From the NCBI GenBank assembly GCA_963573305.1, contig OY754339.1, forward strand, positions 88,567,838 through 88,631,837: a stretch of 64,000 nucleotides of DNA. Direction: 5' to 3'. A program made the position numbers and the translations under genes. The stretch is from Pyrrhosoma nymphula. Taxonomy: Eukaryota > Arthropoda > Insecta > Odonata > Coenagrionidae. Of the stretch, positions 36,101 through 46,167 are shown one piece after another. Under the pieces are notes generated by a model. That model was not told the DNA's origin. It saw only the letters and a program-made list of their open reading frames with translations, and made no database searches. Each line of letters starts with the position of its first letter. Positions within the stretch are counted from its first letter, which is position 1.

Positions 36101-36778
36101 AAGAGAAATTCTCTTTCCTCAGTTTGGAGAAGAATTTTGGTGAAGTGCGGTTTTAGAAATAAGGTATTTACTGAAAAAAATCGTAAATACTCAATCTATT
36201 TTATAATTATTTAGTTGCTTATACAGTTTCATAATTTCAGCAAATGTACGAAAACTCATTATGTCAGCCTCTGGCCTGTAATTGACTTCTTAGTGGAACT
36301 TCCGTATTGATTTCCGTTTTAAGCTTTTCACGACGAATGCTGTGACTTAGCATTGTGCCCGTTATTATTTGTGCCCGTGCCCGCCCGTTCCTAACCTATT
36401 TAAAAGCAACCTCGTGAATGCAAAAGGTAGCGGTGAACAATATTTATTTTAATTGGCGGTAAAGTGCAGAATAGTAGTGAGTACTAAAAATGCCTCTGCG
36501 GATGGAATCTCTTCATCTAGATGATGATGAGGCATTTTCAAAGATGAAAAATCCAAAGCTCTCTTTCTACCTAAAGTTTCTTTCCATTTGATGTTCATTT
36601 TCTTTCAGTCACATTCAGTCAAATTGGAGCAATAACAATATAAATGTAAATCAATAAAAAAGACGCAAAAGTAGTTTCATGAGACCGTGCCTTGAGACGT
36701 ACGAGATAATCAACGAGAAGATTAAATATTATTTTGAATAATCCAGCCTAAATGATAAACCTAGCGATGATATTATAC
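33191..36778. other. AT-rich sequence, no recognised gene
   Basis: Two minus-strand open frames (35254-35529 and 35065-35253) are consecutive, in the same orientation, and may be parts of one decayed element. I recognise no domain in them. There are simple repeats at 34141-34305. Confidence 0.45.
34141..34305. repeat. GATA microsatellite plus purine-rich (GAAAA)n tract, possible LINE 3' tail
   Basis: ATAGATAGATAGATAGATAA is followed by TCGTTTTTATTATCGTAGACC and, after about 50 bp, an AAAAGAAAGA-type tract to about 34305. On the minus strand this would read as a unique end, AATAAAAACGA, then (TATC)n, the form of tail seen on some non-LTR elements. No coding part is attached. Confidence 0.6.
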
Positions 36779-37095
36779 ACCAAAGACGGTGAAATTCACC
36801 ATGAAAAAATCATTTGACTTGACCGGGTTCCGAACCCGGTCCGAGAATCCGAACCCGAATTTCCCAATTGCCGGTCAGGTGTGTTAGCCAGTTACACTAC
36901 CAAGCCATCATAATTCAAGGCGAATTCCAGCGGGAGGTTTATACGAGCAAGTTGTTCTCGGCCCCAGTCTACATTGTAGCACATTCTACAGTCCTCAGTC
37001 TACATTTTTCGTGGCGAATTTAACCGTCTTTGGTGTAAAACTTGGTACTCGTACGCGTGACTGCGTACCACATCACTTGTGCAATCGCATTGATT
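36779..37095 (-). repeat. tRNA-derived repeat with inverted ends
   Basis: A tRNA-like segment lies on the minus strand (about 36905 to 36820): GGCTTGGTAGTGTAACTGGC, then TAACACACC, a decayed anticodon arm and the B-box-like GGGTTCGGA. The T-arm region contains a short local duplication (GAACCCGGTCC...GAATCC). The unit is framed by inverted copies of CACC(A/G)AAGACGGTGAAATT at 36780 and about 37010-37035, then GCGTGACTGCGTACCACATC. The same layout recurs at 42870-43190. The 33rd base is not T and the anticodon arm is weak, so I regard it as a SINE-like repeat, not a functional tRNA. Confidence 0.75.
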
Positions 37096-38810
37096 GGAAA
37101 ACTAGCGATAAAACTTATGCAAGGAATAGAATATTCACTAAAAATATTAGAGCAAGACAAATATTTTCGGGTTTTTTTACTCACTAACATGGAGAATGGC
37201 AAGAACAAATCTTAGGTTCTCTTACTCTATAAAGGAAAACTTACTATGCAAAAAAATCTGTAAGGGTCATTTTTATTTGCACGTGATGTCTAAAAAGAGT
37301 CGTGGAAAGATTTCAAGATTAGTAGGTTCAGTAAAAGTGAAAAGTTTTCAATTGTAGACAGTCTAGTCTAATACGAGAACACTTTAGCGCATTTAGAAAT
37401 TCAATTTGATTCGCATAAGAGAGACAGAAATGATCCCCGCTCACCGACTTTTAATATTTGAATTTTCATTACTGTCAAGCTCACTCTCTGACGCTTGGAA
37501 AGGTGGACTTCCAAAATGTCTTCCTATGTGGGGTTTCCCTGACTCGAATGCATAAAATTTGGCATGCCGTAATTTTCAACGCGTTCAATGCCGTTAAAAA
37601 CACGTGATTCATTCCGAAACGCGTCGGCATTATAACTATATACAGCCTCCATTGCAGGGTACGCTTTGAAACGTCGTCACAGGCATAAGCCCTCACCCTC
37701 CTCAGCGCAATCAACTTTCGTAATCCGGGTCCAATGAAATTTCGCCGACGCACTCAGGGTGTAAGCGTTACATTGGGGGGTGAGCCCGTTATTAACACCT
37801 TCTTCTCCAACTAAAAGGCCATTATTAAGGTGAGTCGAGCTCACTTTTCAACTTGGATAGCCATTTCATCCTGCGTAATCCCTTAATCCAGGTAGCAGAG
37901 GGGGAGGAGGGGAAGATATATGAAGCAAGAGGAGGAAGAAGATATGGGAAGAGAGAAAGAGACGGTGAGGTGAGGGTGTATAGGGTGTATGCACTTGTTT
38001 TATTACATGGGCTTCACCATACTTACGCTTAAGTAGACAATGTTTTTTGCCACAAAGACGGAGAGGAAATGATGAGGTGGGAAGAAAAAAGTCAGGGGAA
38101 ATTTTGAGATGCAATTGAAGGAGTGCGCTAGGTCTCGGCATGACTTTTGTGACCTCTCACTGGATACCCATCGGTAGGCATACATTCCGATTGGCCTTTG
38201 CCAGGCGCTCCACAATCTGATCTACATCTACATACTACTCTGCGAGCCACATGGGCAGAAGGTGTTAGGACACCAGCCGCGTAAAAGTGTGAAGGAGAAT
38301 GTTATAGCGATTTGAAAAGGTGAAGTGTATTTCGGGAGTATTTTCAGTGGATCTCAGTTTTTATTACGGTCACTTATTGTGCGTGAAAAGAACGAATGTT
38401 TGTACCTAATGTCCATTAAAAAAGTCGAGTCCCTCGAGTTTAGGAAGCTGTATCTTCAAGTAGGGTTAACGGATCTTTACGAAATAAATCCATGTGATAG
38501 AATGATCATAACTAAGTTTATCGATGTGTGTTGAAAAATTTTCCTTTACTTATCTGCCCTTTTACGATATTTTATTTGAAAAAAGTCACTATTTTCGGCG
38601 CTCAAAATCCGATTTTCCTACTTTATGTTATCGCTGTTCTCTTAACATCAGACATAGAAACTGGCAATTCTGATATCTGTTAGCTAAACATGTTATTAAC
38701 CTAATAAAGGAAATAAATTGTTTATAAGTGGAGTTTTAAACGAGCTGGAGCAAAAGTTGCTAACCTCCGCTTATTTGGAAACTAATGATGCGATTGAAAT
38801 TTGAGGTATA
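37096..38810. other. Sequence without recognised gene
   Basis: The minus-strand frame 37481-37753 is in a CpG-richer patch but has no recognised motif. 38221-38275 begins with TCTACATCTACATACTACTC then TGCGAGCCAC, a motif I know as an interspersed repeat end in arthropods; a related word is at 46692-46730. Confidence 0.45.
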
Positions 38811-39216
38811 CTGTTATGACGCGCGGCAACGCCAACATTGCCAATATGTACATAACAAATAGTAAAAATTACTGGTATTCTCAACAACGATTTTTATTTA
38901 TATAATGATGAATGATGATTAATATCTGTTCAGCAACTCTTATGTCTTCCCTCTTATTTTATCTTTTATGTCAGACCTAGAGATGTAATGTGGCATCAAA
39001 ATGACATTCTCTGAGTCACACTGAAACACACCTGTTTTGAATTTCTCAAACAATCTAAGCCTAGCGTGTAGCCTCCGAGTCTACAGAGGTTCCCACAGGG
39101 GCGGCTCCGGACCAGAGCCTCTTGGGGTATGGAATACCCTACAGGAAAAGGGAGTTTCTTGGGCCTCATCCCGCAAATTCGTAACAACCTATGTGCAAAA
39201 TGGCGCGTCATAACAG
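38811..39216. mobile_element. Short TIR element (MITE), about 406 bp
   Basis: Perfect 14-bp inverted ends CTGTTATGACGCGC at 38811-38824 and 39203-39216. It has no coding capacity. Target duplications are not clear, so the superfamily is open. Confidence 0.6.
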
Positions 39217-39559
39217 ATTTGGAAGCAAAAGTTTGCCTTTTAAGAAGAGCAAGTTTTTACTAAATGCATATTTCCCTTTTAGATTAGCACAAAGTTTCGA
39301 ATAATTCCAAAATTATTTTCATTTACATTCGCATTTAGCTTGTGGTTTTAAAAACAGTTTAGGCTTAAATAAAATTTAACTGGACTTTAAAGTCAAATAA
39401 CCAAAACTTCAATAACAAAAAAATCAACAAAATAATTTAGGCTTTTAATTTAGGATATATCATAAAGAAATACGCCGGATTTGGGGGGGTGGAAATTTCC
39501 CCTAATTTCCCCCCCTTTGGGGCCGCCAATGGGTTCCCAACCTAATCCCTATAAAAGCA

Positions 39560-40610
39560 TTAAACAGATAAAATATTTCTCCAATGGCCGTAAAATATAT
39601 GCACCACTCGTCAAAAAAATTAAATACTTACTGTGTTGGTTTGCGGGAATGAGGTTCCACAACAGGGACCAACCACAGCCTCTCCACCAGAATACCCTCC
39701 TGTGGTAGTTTACGGGAAAATAATTTCCCCGCCAGGGACTACCACAGACACACACACACAACCCAATTGGAATCCTTTGTAGGCTAATGAGACCTAGCTA
39801 AGGATTCCTGGGTTATAACCTGGGATCCTTCGGAGAGCTGTAGTGACTCTACTAAGGCTGCCAAGTTATTAACACAACCACACACGCAATCACACAAAAC
39901 ACTCACTCACACACACATCAGGGCCCCAGATTTCTGGGAGAACAGCTCAAAAAGAGCGTTGTCAAATAGAAAAACAACAAACAGGGAACGAGGGTGAAAT
40001 TCGTTTACGCGTATTTCGACCACAAAGTGGTCCTCTTCAGCGAGCTGAAGGGAAAAACAAGAAGAGTGGAAGGGAAAAACAACCACTTTGTGGGCGCTGA
40101 AGAGGACCACTTTGTGGTCGAAATACGCGTAAACGAATTTCACCCTCGTTCCCTGTTTGTTGTTTTTCTATTTGACAACGCTCTTTTTGAGCTGTTCTCC
40201 CAGAAATCTGGGGCCCTGATGTGTGTGTGAGTGAGTGTTTTGTGTGATTGCGTGTGTGGTTGTGTTAATAACTTGGCAGCCTTAGTAGAGTCACTACAGC
40301 TCTCCGAAGGATCCCAGGTTATAACCCAGGAATCCTTAGCTAGGTCTCATTAGCCTACAAAGGATTCCCATTGGGTTGTGTGTGTGTGTCTGTGGTAGTC
40401 CCTGGCGAGGAAATTATTTTCCCGTAAACTACCACAGGAGGGTATTCTGGTGGAGAGGCTGTGGTTGGTCCCTGTTGTGGAACCTCATTCCCGCAAACCA
40501 ACACAGTAAGTATTTAATTTTTTTGACGAGTGGTGCATATATTTTACGGCCATTGGAGAAATATTTTATCTGTTTAATCTATAGAGGCCGTAGAGCTCAT
40601 CTACCTTGAT
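39560..40610. mobile_element. ~1 kb near-perfect palindromic retroelement-like insertion with 12-bp TSD
   Basis: Two arms of about 483 bp (39559-40042 and 40095-40577) are reverse complements with only a few mismatches, around a 52-bp loop. The element plus a 33-bp unpaired right tail lies between 12-bp direct repeats CCTATAAAAGCA (39548-39559 and 40611-40622). Next to the loop each arm has CTGAAGAG, a stem GACCAC / GTGGTC with loop TTT, then GAAATACGCG, the same core layout as the PLE-type terminal repeats elsewhere in the window. The arms contain CA/TG-rich stretches and no real gene; open frames duplicated on the two strands are mirror images. The 12-bp duplication suggests target-primed insertion. 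Confidence 0.85.
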
Positions 40611-40611
40611 C

Positions 40612-40740
40612 CTATAAAAGCAGTGAAACACTCTTTTTTCGCTCGTAGCAGTTTTTAACGAAGCGCACATGTTTCCTTTGTATTTTATTAATTTTTCGAA
40701 TCAAATCTTTCAGTCCATGGTCCCAAATGCTGGCTGATTG
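40612..40740 (-). pseudogene. LINE C-terminal fragment (CR1/jockey-like)
   Basis: The minus-strand peptide SASIWDHGLKDLIRKINKIQ then RKHVRFVKNCYERKKSVS matches the pattern Y-A-S-x-V-W-D-P...L..IE.VQR.AARFV...Y.R..SVS found just after the reverse transcriptase of CR1/jockey-type elements. It is immediately beside the right target duplication of the palindromic element. I cannot see the rest of the LINE. Confidence 0.6.
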
Positions 40741-41073
40741 GGATTGCCAGTTTGGAAAAAAATACTCATTCCCTTCTGCATGGTTATTAACTTCAAGAAG
40801 AGTAAAGCGATGGGGTGGTAAGTGCGCTGCTGCGCTGCTGCAGCCAGCGGAGCGACGATTTCGCGTCGGGGTAATGTTTTCATTAAAACTCCAAATTCGT
40901 AGGATGTGTTCATTAAAGGAGAGGTCTGAGAGTAGGGCCGCGAGAGGTTTGCGAGAGAATTTGTCACGGTCGATGACCAGATACTGCCAGACCCAGGAAA
41001 TTAATGCCGTGGAGGGGAATTTCCAAATTGTGGTCGTATATTCAGTTCTTGAAAGCAGCTTTTCAAGGCCCAA

Positions 41074-42339
41074 TTACTTCCCGTTGTTTGAGCAAGTCAG
41101 AGTAATGATTGGAGTAAAGGATAGCTTTGAGCATGAAAACATGCAGCATATGCAAGTAACAGAGACTTATTCATGACCTCTGAGGCCCCCGGCGGAATCT
41201 AGAATGAGGCCCCCAATTTTATAGTCTTGCAACCTGTTAGCTTGACATGGACTTTTCCTTGCTCATAAAGACAATACATAATGAGTACAAATACATAATA
41301 TATATCCATCCATCTATTTCATTGTGAACAGTAAAAACATGCCTCCTCGTGATTCTCGCGAGGCCCCCAGCGCTCATGAGGCCCCCGGCAGCCGCCGGGT
41401 ACGCCATATGGTAACTACGACCCTGGCAAGTAATCATTGAATTAACGGCATTTCTTACAGAAATTAACGTTTCCAAAGTAAAATGGTGGTCACTGTTGTG
41501 CAAGGGAAGAATATAAAAGGAGAATTCCGCAAAGTATGATGTATTGAATGATTGATCTAAACCTTTCGAATTAATGACTTCATGTTCCCTAATGTTCATT
41601 ATCTTAATTGAAGCTATCAGTTATTTATGTAAATATATAAATGCGTCACTTATGTCAAACCATATGAAGAAAAGTTGCCTGAGGATGCAGAGGAGCATTT
41701 AGAAGCACTCCACTATCCCTTGAAGCCAATACCTTTAATTGGTAGGACACACAATCAATAACAACAAGTGATAAGGCTTAGAACATCGTTAATGTCCAAA
41801 TGAAATCGAAGATTAGGTGTAATACTAACAGTAATAAGTTTGAAGCCAGATACTGTTTGATAAAGTCTAGGACTGAGAGTAATTCAAAGGACCAATGGAG
41901 ACGGGTTCATAATTTTATATCAGTCAACTGAAAAACGAATAATATGGATTAATTAGCCAGTTCAGAGGTCATTGTTTCAGTGAACAAACGACTGAAGAAA
42001 AGTATTTCTCAAAATCGATCCACTCATGTGGGAAAGGAGTTGCCCATCTGTGGTTTGACCTTCAACTGTGCCCACCGCGAAGATCTCTCAGCACCTTATT
42101 GATTATTTTTACATAAGTACGTGACCTGCTATGCATAGCATCATCCGAGCCTCCGAATGAGGTCGCGTTCAGAATCCTTGTGATTTCCGCGACACACGAC
42201 GCAAATCGAAGTAACTCGACCCATGGCGAACGTTAGCTACGGAAATGGAAGTGAACTCCGCGGTTGCTGAGCAAACACCTCGTCCTCTCCATACCACATA
42301 GAATCGGAGTAACTGAGAAAGTTTTGAATTATTCATTGA
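41074..42339. other. Sequence without recognised gene; GAGGCCCCC repeats
   Basis: A GAGGCCCCC word recurs at about 41180, 41206, 41358 and 41379 (CTGAGGCCCCCGGCGG, ATGAGGCCCCCAATTT, GCGAGGCCCCCAGCGC, ATGAGGCCCCCGGCAG). It probably marks ends of old repeats. No gene is supported. Confidence 0.5.
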
Positions 42340-42515
42340 GGGGGTCGAAACTCGCAGTACTTTTGGCTCGGGGTTGCGTGCAGTGATTCATTTGTTTGGA
42401 GTAAGAGCGTTTTTATTTTGTGTTTACACGTGGAAGTCGCCGATCGCTTCGCTCTGGGAGCCAGTGGAAACGTTGTGATGACACCAGTGGCGTCGTCACC
42501 ACCAGTCGCAACGTG
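42340..42515 (+). promoter_or_regulatory. Possible promoter/first exon (weak)
   Basis: A CpG-richer patch has an arthropod Inr-like GCAGTG at about 42379 and, about 130 bp later, a donor-like CGCAAC|GTGAGG. It could be the 5' end of a host or retroelement transcript. No coding evidence follows. Confidence 0.2.
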
Positions 42516-42869
42516 AGGACTCTTAATTACGATCTCTACAACAAACGTAAGAAAAAGACTACGAACGACTTTCCCTCGAATAATCTATATTATCTAGATA
42601 ATAGTAATATTTTATTTCAAACACCAAATTTCACAATGTATTCCATTAAACAATGATAATATTGGAATTAGGAACCCCTGAAGAGACCTGTATTGGGGTT
42701 GCCATCCATTGATTACGCTATGTTCGGCAGCAGTCTATTTAAGAACACATAAATATATTTATTGGCATTGCAATTGACACAAAAGTATGCTCAATATAAC
42801 ACTATTTGAAATACATAGACGTTATGCATTTAACAATAGAACAATACAAAACAATTTAGGAATTAATGT

Positions 42870-43190
42870 TACACACCGAAGACGGTGAAATTTGCCAAGA
42901 AAAAATCATTTGACTTGACCGGGATTCGAACCCGGATCTCCCAATTGCCGGTCAAGTGTGTTAGCCAGTTACACTACCAAGCCCCCTTAATTCAGCGAAC
43001 TTCAGCGAGGTTTTATGCGAACAATTATGGTGTGACTGGCTAACAGACCTGACCGGCAATTGGGAGATCCGGGTTCGAATCCCGGTCAAGTCAAATGATT
43101 TTTTTCTTGGCAAATTTCACCGTCTTCGGTGTATAACTTCGCACCCGTGCGCGTGACTGCGTACCACATCATTTGTAAACGCAATTATTG
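42870..43190. repeat. Palindromic pair of tRNA-like sequences
   Basis: The left copy (minus, about 42985 to 42872) and right copy (plus, about 43028-43135) each contain a tRNA-like unit. In the left copy the acceptor GGCTTGG can pair with TCAAGTC, the D-arm is GTGT/ACAC, and the T-arm is CCGGG TTCGAAT CCCGG (B box GGTTCGAATCC). Both run out into AATGATTTTTTTCTTGGCAA / ACCGTCTTCGGTGTA. A spacer of about 40 bp separates them. The right side continues into GCGTGACTGCGTACCACATC as in the copy at 36779-37095. The anticodon loop (CCGGCAA) lacks T33. Confidence 0.8.
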
Positions 43191-45495
43191 TAAATAGGAA
43201 ATAGTGAATAAATATTACATAGTGATATAAATGACATGTTATGACGGTAGGTACTTTAAAATTAAATAATATTGTCTATACTTATTTGCGTAAATAACCA
43301 TTTTCTTAGACGGCAAAGAAATCTGGCTTCAATTTATACAGAAGATATATCTCTAGGCAAGTTAATAAATAATTTAGGTGCAATATAGAGATATGAATTT
43401 TTGTATGCTTCAACATTGGGCCTCGGAATTCTAATATTGGTGTTATTTCTTAGCCTTGTTTTATGTAGGCAAGGTTTTTTTTACTTTGAACTCCTATATT
43501 ATAAAATACTCTGAGTACCTTGTAAATAAATAAATGCCAGAGAGGTGAAATATTTAAATTGATATTCATATAATGGAAGGGAGGTATCCGCTCTCGCTGT
43601 TCGAAGAATGGTACGTATAGTTTTATTTGGATTACACGTAAAGGCTGAATATTCATACGATACGTGCCACCCAATAAAATGGGGCAATGACTCTGGGGGT
43701 TGCTTCACAGTGCCTTCAAATATTAAAAATCCAGGAATTTTTACTGTGCACACTGAGGACGCCGCCGCTTTCACTGTACTTCGAATTTAGCATTAAATGA
43801 TTTAATTTTCAAGCTCGTCAGGATGAAGAGAAGTATGATGCTCTCATTTACAGGGGCGATCGTATCGCGTCATTGTCGATTCTCAAGAGATTTAGAGACT
43901 TATTTCATTGTGAAAAATACTAATTTGGAATTATGCGGAGCATAAATTGAACCATAAGGTGACATTGGTGAAGTCTAAAAAATTATTGCTTCATAAAAAA
44001 AATTGTGGTACACATGTGTCCATTTTATACCAACCCAAGGATTGTGATGGCATGTTCATCAGATCGCAGAAATCAGTAATAAATTCATATCCACAACGTG
44101 CATGCAGGTTGATGTATTAAAACTTCAACTTGGCTAAACGACACGTTTGAAACACAATCTGACTATTTATCGGTTCAAACTCTACTTGCCAGGGCAACGT
44201 GGCCTGTAAAAAAATTATATGAAAAGCAATGTTGTCTCTTATTCAGATCGTGGACTCTTCCACGACTGCCCCATAGATACCTACAATGTGGCCAGTCTGC
44301 GTACGCGCACCAAAGGCATTGTATTGCACACGGTCGATATTGCAAGATTCGTTTTCAGCGTCCCAAAGGCACTTCCGGAGCTATAAAGCTGCTGTCGCAC
44401 AGAAGAAAGGATAAAGAAGCCTTGAAATTTTCCCACAAGATCAAGAACTTGGACGGGAGTGGCTTTAGCAGTAAGGACTCAAGGCGAAGACCGGATCTGG
44501 TCTAAGAAACATTCGCGAAGAGGAAGGAATTGATGGGGAAATATTAAAGATTAAAGACGGGAATAAAATATTTGCTAGTTGTTATAAACAGTAATTATTT
44601 AATGAAAAATACGAGAGCGATGTTCAGAATGTGGTTTTTGCAAAAAGATGATGAGTTGGAAGTTATTGAAGTGTAATGTGGGCAGTGGCGTACGCAGGAT
44701 TGACTTCTGGGGGGTTTCATTAATATTTATGTGCATCATCATAAAATTATATTTAGATTATTATTCACTAAAAAAATAATAAATTAACATTTTCTTTTCG
44801 TTAAGACAATTCAACTATATTTTTCAGCCCAATAAGCTAAATTATAAACGCTAGTTCAGGTAAACGAACGAAAACGAATTCAGGTAAATATGTTTTATGG
44901 GGGGGTTTAAACCCTAAAACCCACAACCCACACTTCTCGAAACCCTGGGTTTCGAGAAGAGTGAAGCAGAAGAGGTGAGAGTAGTGAGTTTTATTGTTTT
45001 AAATAATTAACTCAACTCACGGACACAGATTAATGTAAAAAGAGATTTAATTTATGTCACTAACAAATCGCTTTGGTGTCCATTTTAAGAGAAAATTCCA
45101 AGTGTTGTGTAAACAAACTTACCCTCCATGACATCTCAATTGTTCTTCATTTCTTAATTTAAATTAACAGCTTGATAATTAATTTAATACTTCAACAGAA
45201 AGGAAAGGTAGACAAACGATAATAACGGTAGAATCGGAAAGGGAAACTGGAAGGAGATATTTTGTGGAGGTAAAAAAAGTGGATAAGGACGTACTGTGGG
45301 GTTATAGGATGTTTCAAGCGACAATAGAGGAAAGAAATCAGATGAGCTCCGAAGAGGAAGACAAAATAAGGATTTTAGATGGCATGGAGGTGGGCAGGGT
45401 ATATGCAGAACTTGAAAAATGCTCAATGTGGAATGCTAAGTACGTGCATAGCCGTGATAGAAACGTCATAAATGACCTCAAAAAGGGGTGAGGAA
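43191..45495. other. Sequence without recognised gene
   Basis: At 44694 CAGTGGCGTACGCAGGATTG then ACTTCTGGGGGG begins a stretch that looks like one end of an old DNA transposon. A GGGGGGGTTTAAACCC word follows at about 44900. No partner end or protein is clear. The plus-strand text at about 44285-44500 has some open length but no recognised motif. Confidence 0.4.
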
Positions 45496-46167
45496 TTAGG
45501 GGTCGTGCATAAACTACGTGACCGTTTTCGGTGATTTTAACCCCCCCCCCCTTAGTTGACAAACGTAGTATTTTTTCCAACCAAAATTTGACATGTAACA
45601 TTGTCTCTGCAAATGAAACTTCCAATTCAAAAATATCTTTGAGTTTATTTTTAGGAATAGGTTTAAATAATACAAATAAAGTAGCCTAACTAGGTATAAA
45701 AGAATTATCAAACCCCAATTGGAACAAGTAATATACATTTTTAAATAAAAAAAATCAATCATGAATCACGGCGCAAGGTGCTGTGCTCATATACTTTGTT
45801 CTTTCCCTTCCCCAGATTTCTGACAGCTGCCTTGAAAATTTGCTGTCACGAGGTCGCTATTTAACCCGTGAGATGGTTGAAACGTAAGCAATTTGATGGT
45901 ATGAAAACTTGCAGCATTGTAGAGCCAATGGTTCAGTTACAGTGAGTTAAAGCTTGGGGTGTATGAAACGCCCCGCGCGCCTTTCCTCATGTTAAACACT
46001 GCAGTATTGTCGACGAGATGTTGACAAGTAAGACACGTAAACAGGCGCATTGTAACATCAACGTTACTTTGAGTAAACCAACACCCTTCCAGCCGTTACA
46101 CGACGTAGGTTTTTAGGCGACCCCCTCCTCCCCTAAGTTGGTAACGTAGTTTATGCACGACCCCTTA
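45496..46167. mobile_element. Harbinger-like TIR element with 3-bp TTA duplications
   Basis: The 666-bp element 45499-46164 has perfect inverted ends of 21 bp (GGGGTCGTGCATAAACTACG plus one base) and is flanked by TTA at 45496-45498 and 46165-46167. A 3-bp TWA duplication is the rule for PIF/Harbinger, though other superfamilies with 3-bp duplications are possible. Inside are a C-rich tract and no transposase, so it is non-autonomous. Confidence 0.8.

Noticed and set aside
39549..40609. Duplicate 68-78 codon frames on both strands as a gene family
   Set aside because: They are the same DNA read from the two arms of the palindrome.
42870..43135. Functional tRNA genes in the palindromic pair
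   Set aside because: T-arm and acceptor are good, but the anticodon loop lacks T33, the anticodon stem is weak and both copies sit in repeat arms; better read as tRNA-derived repeats.
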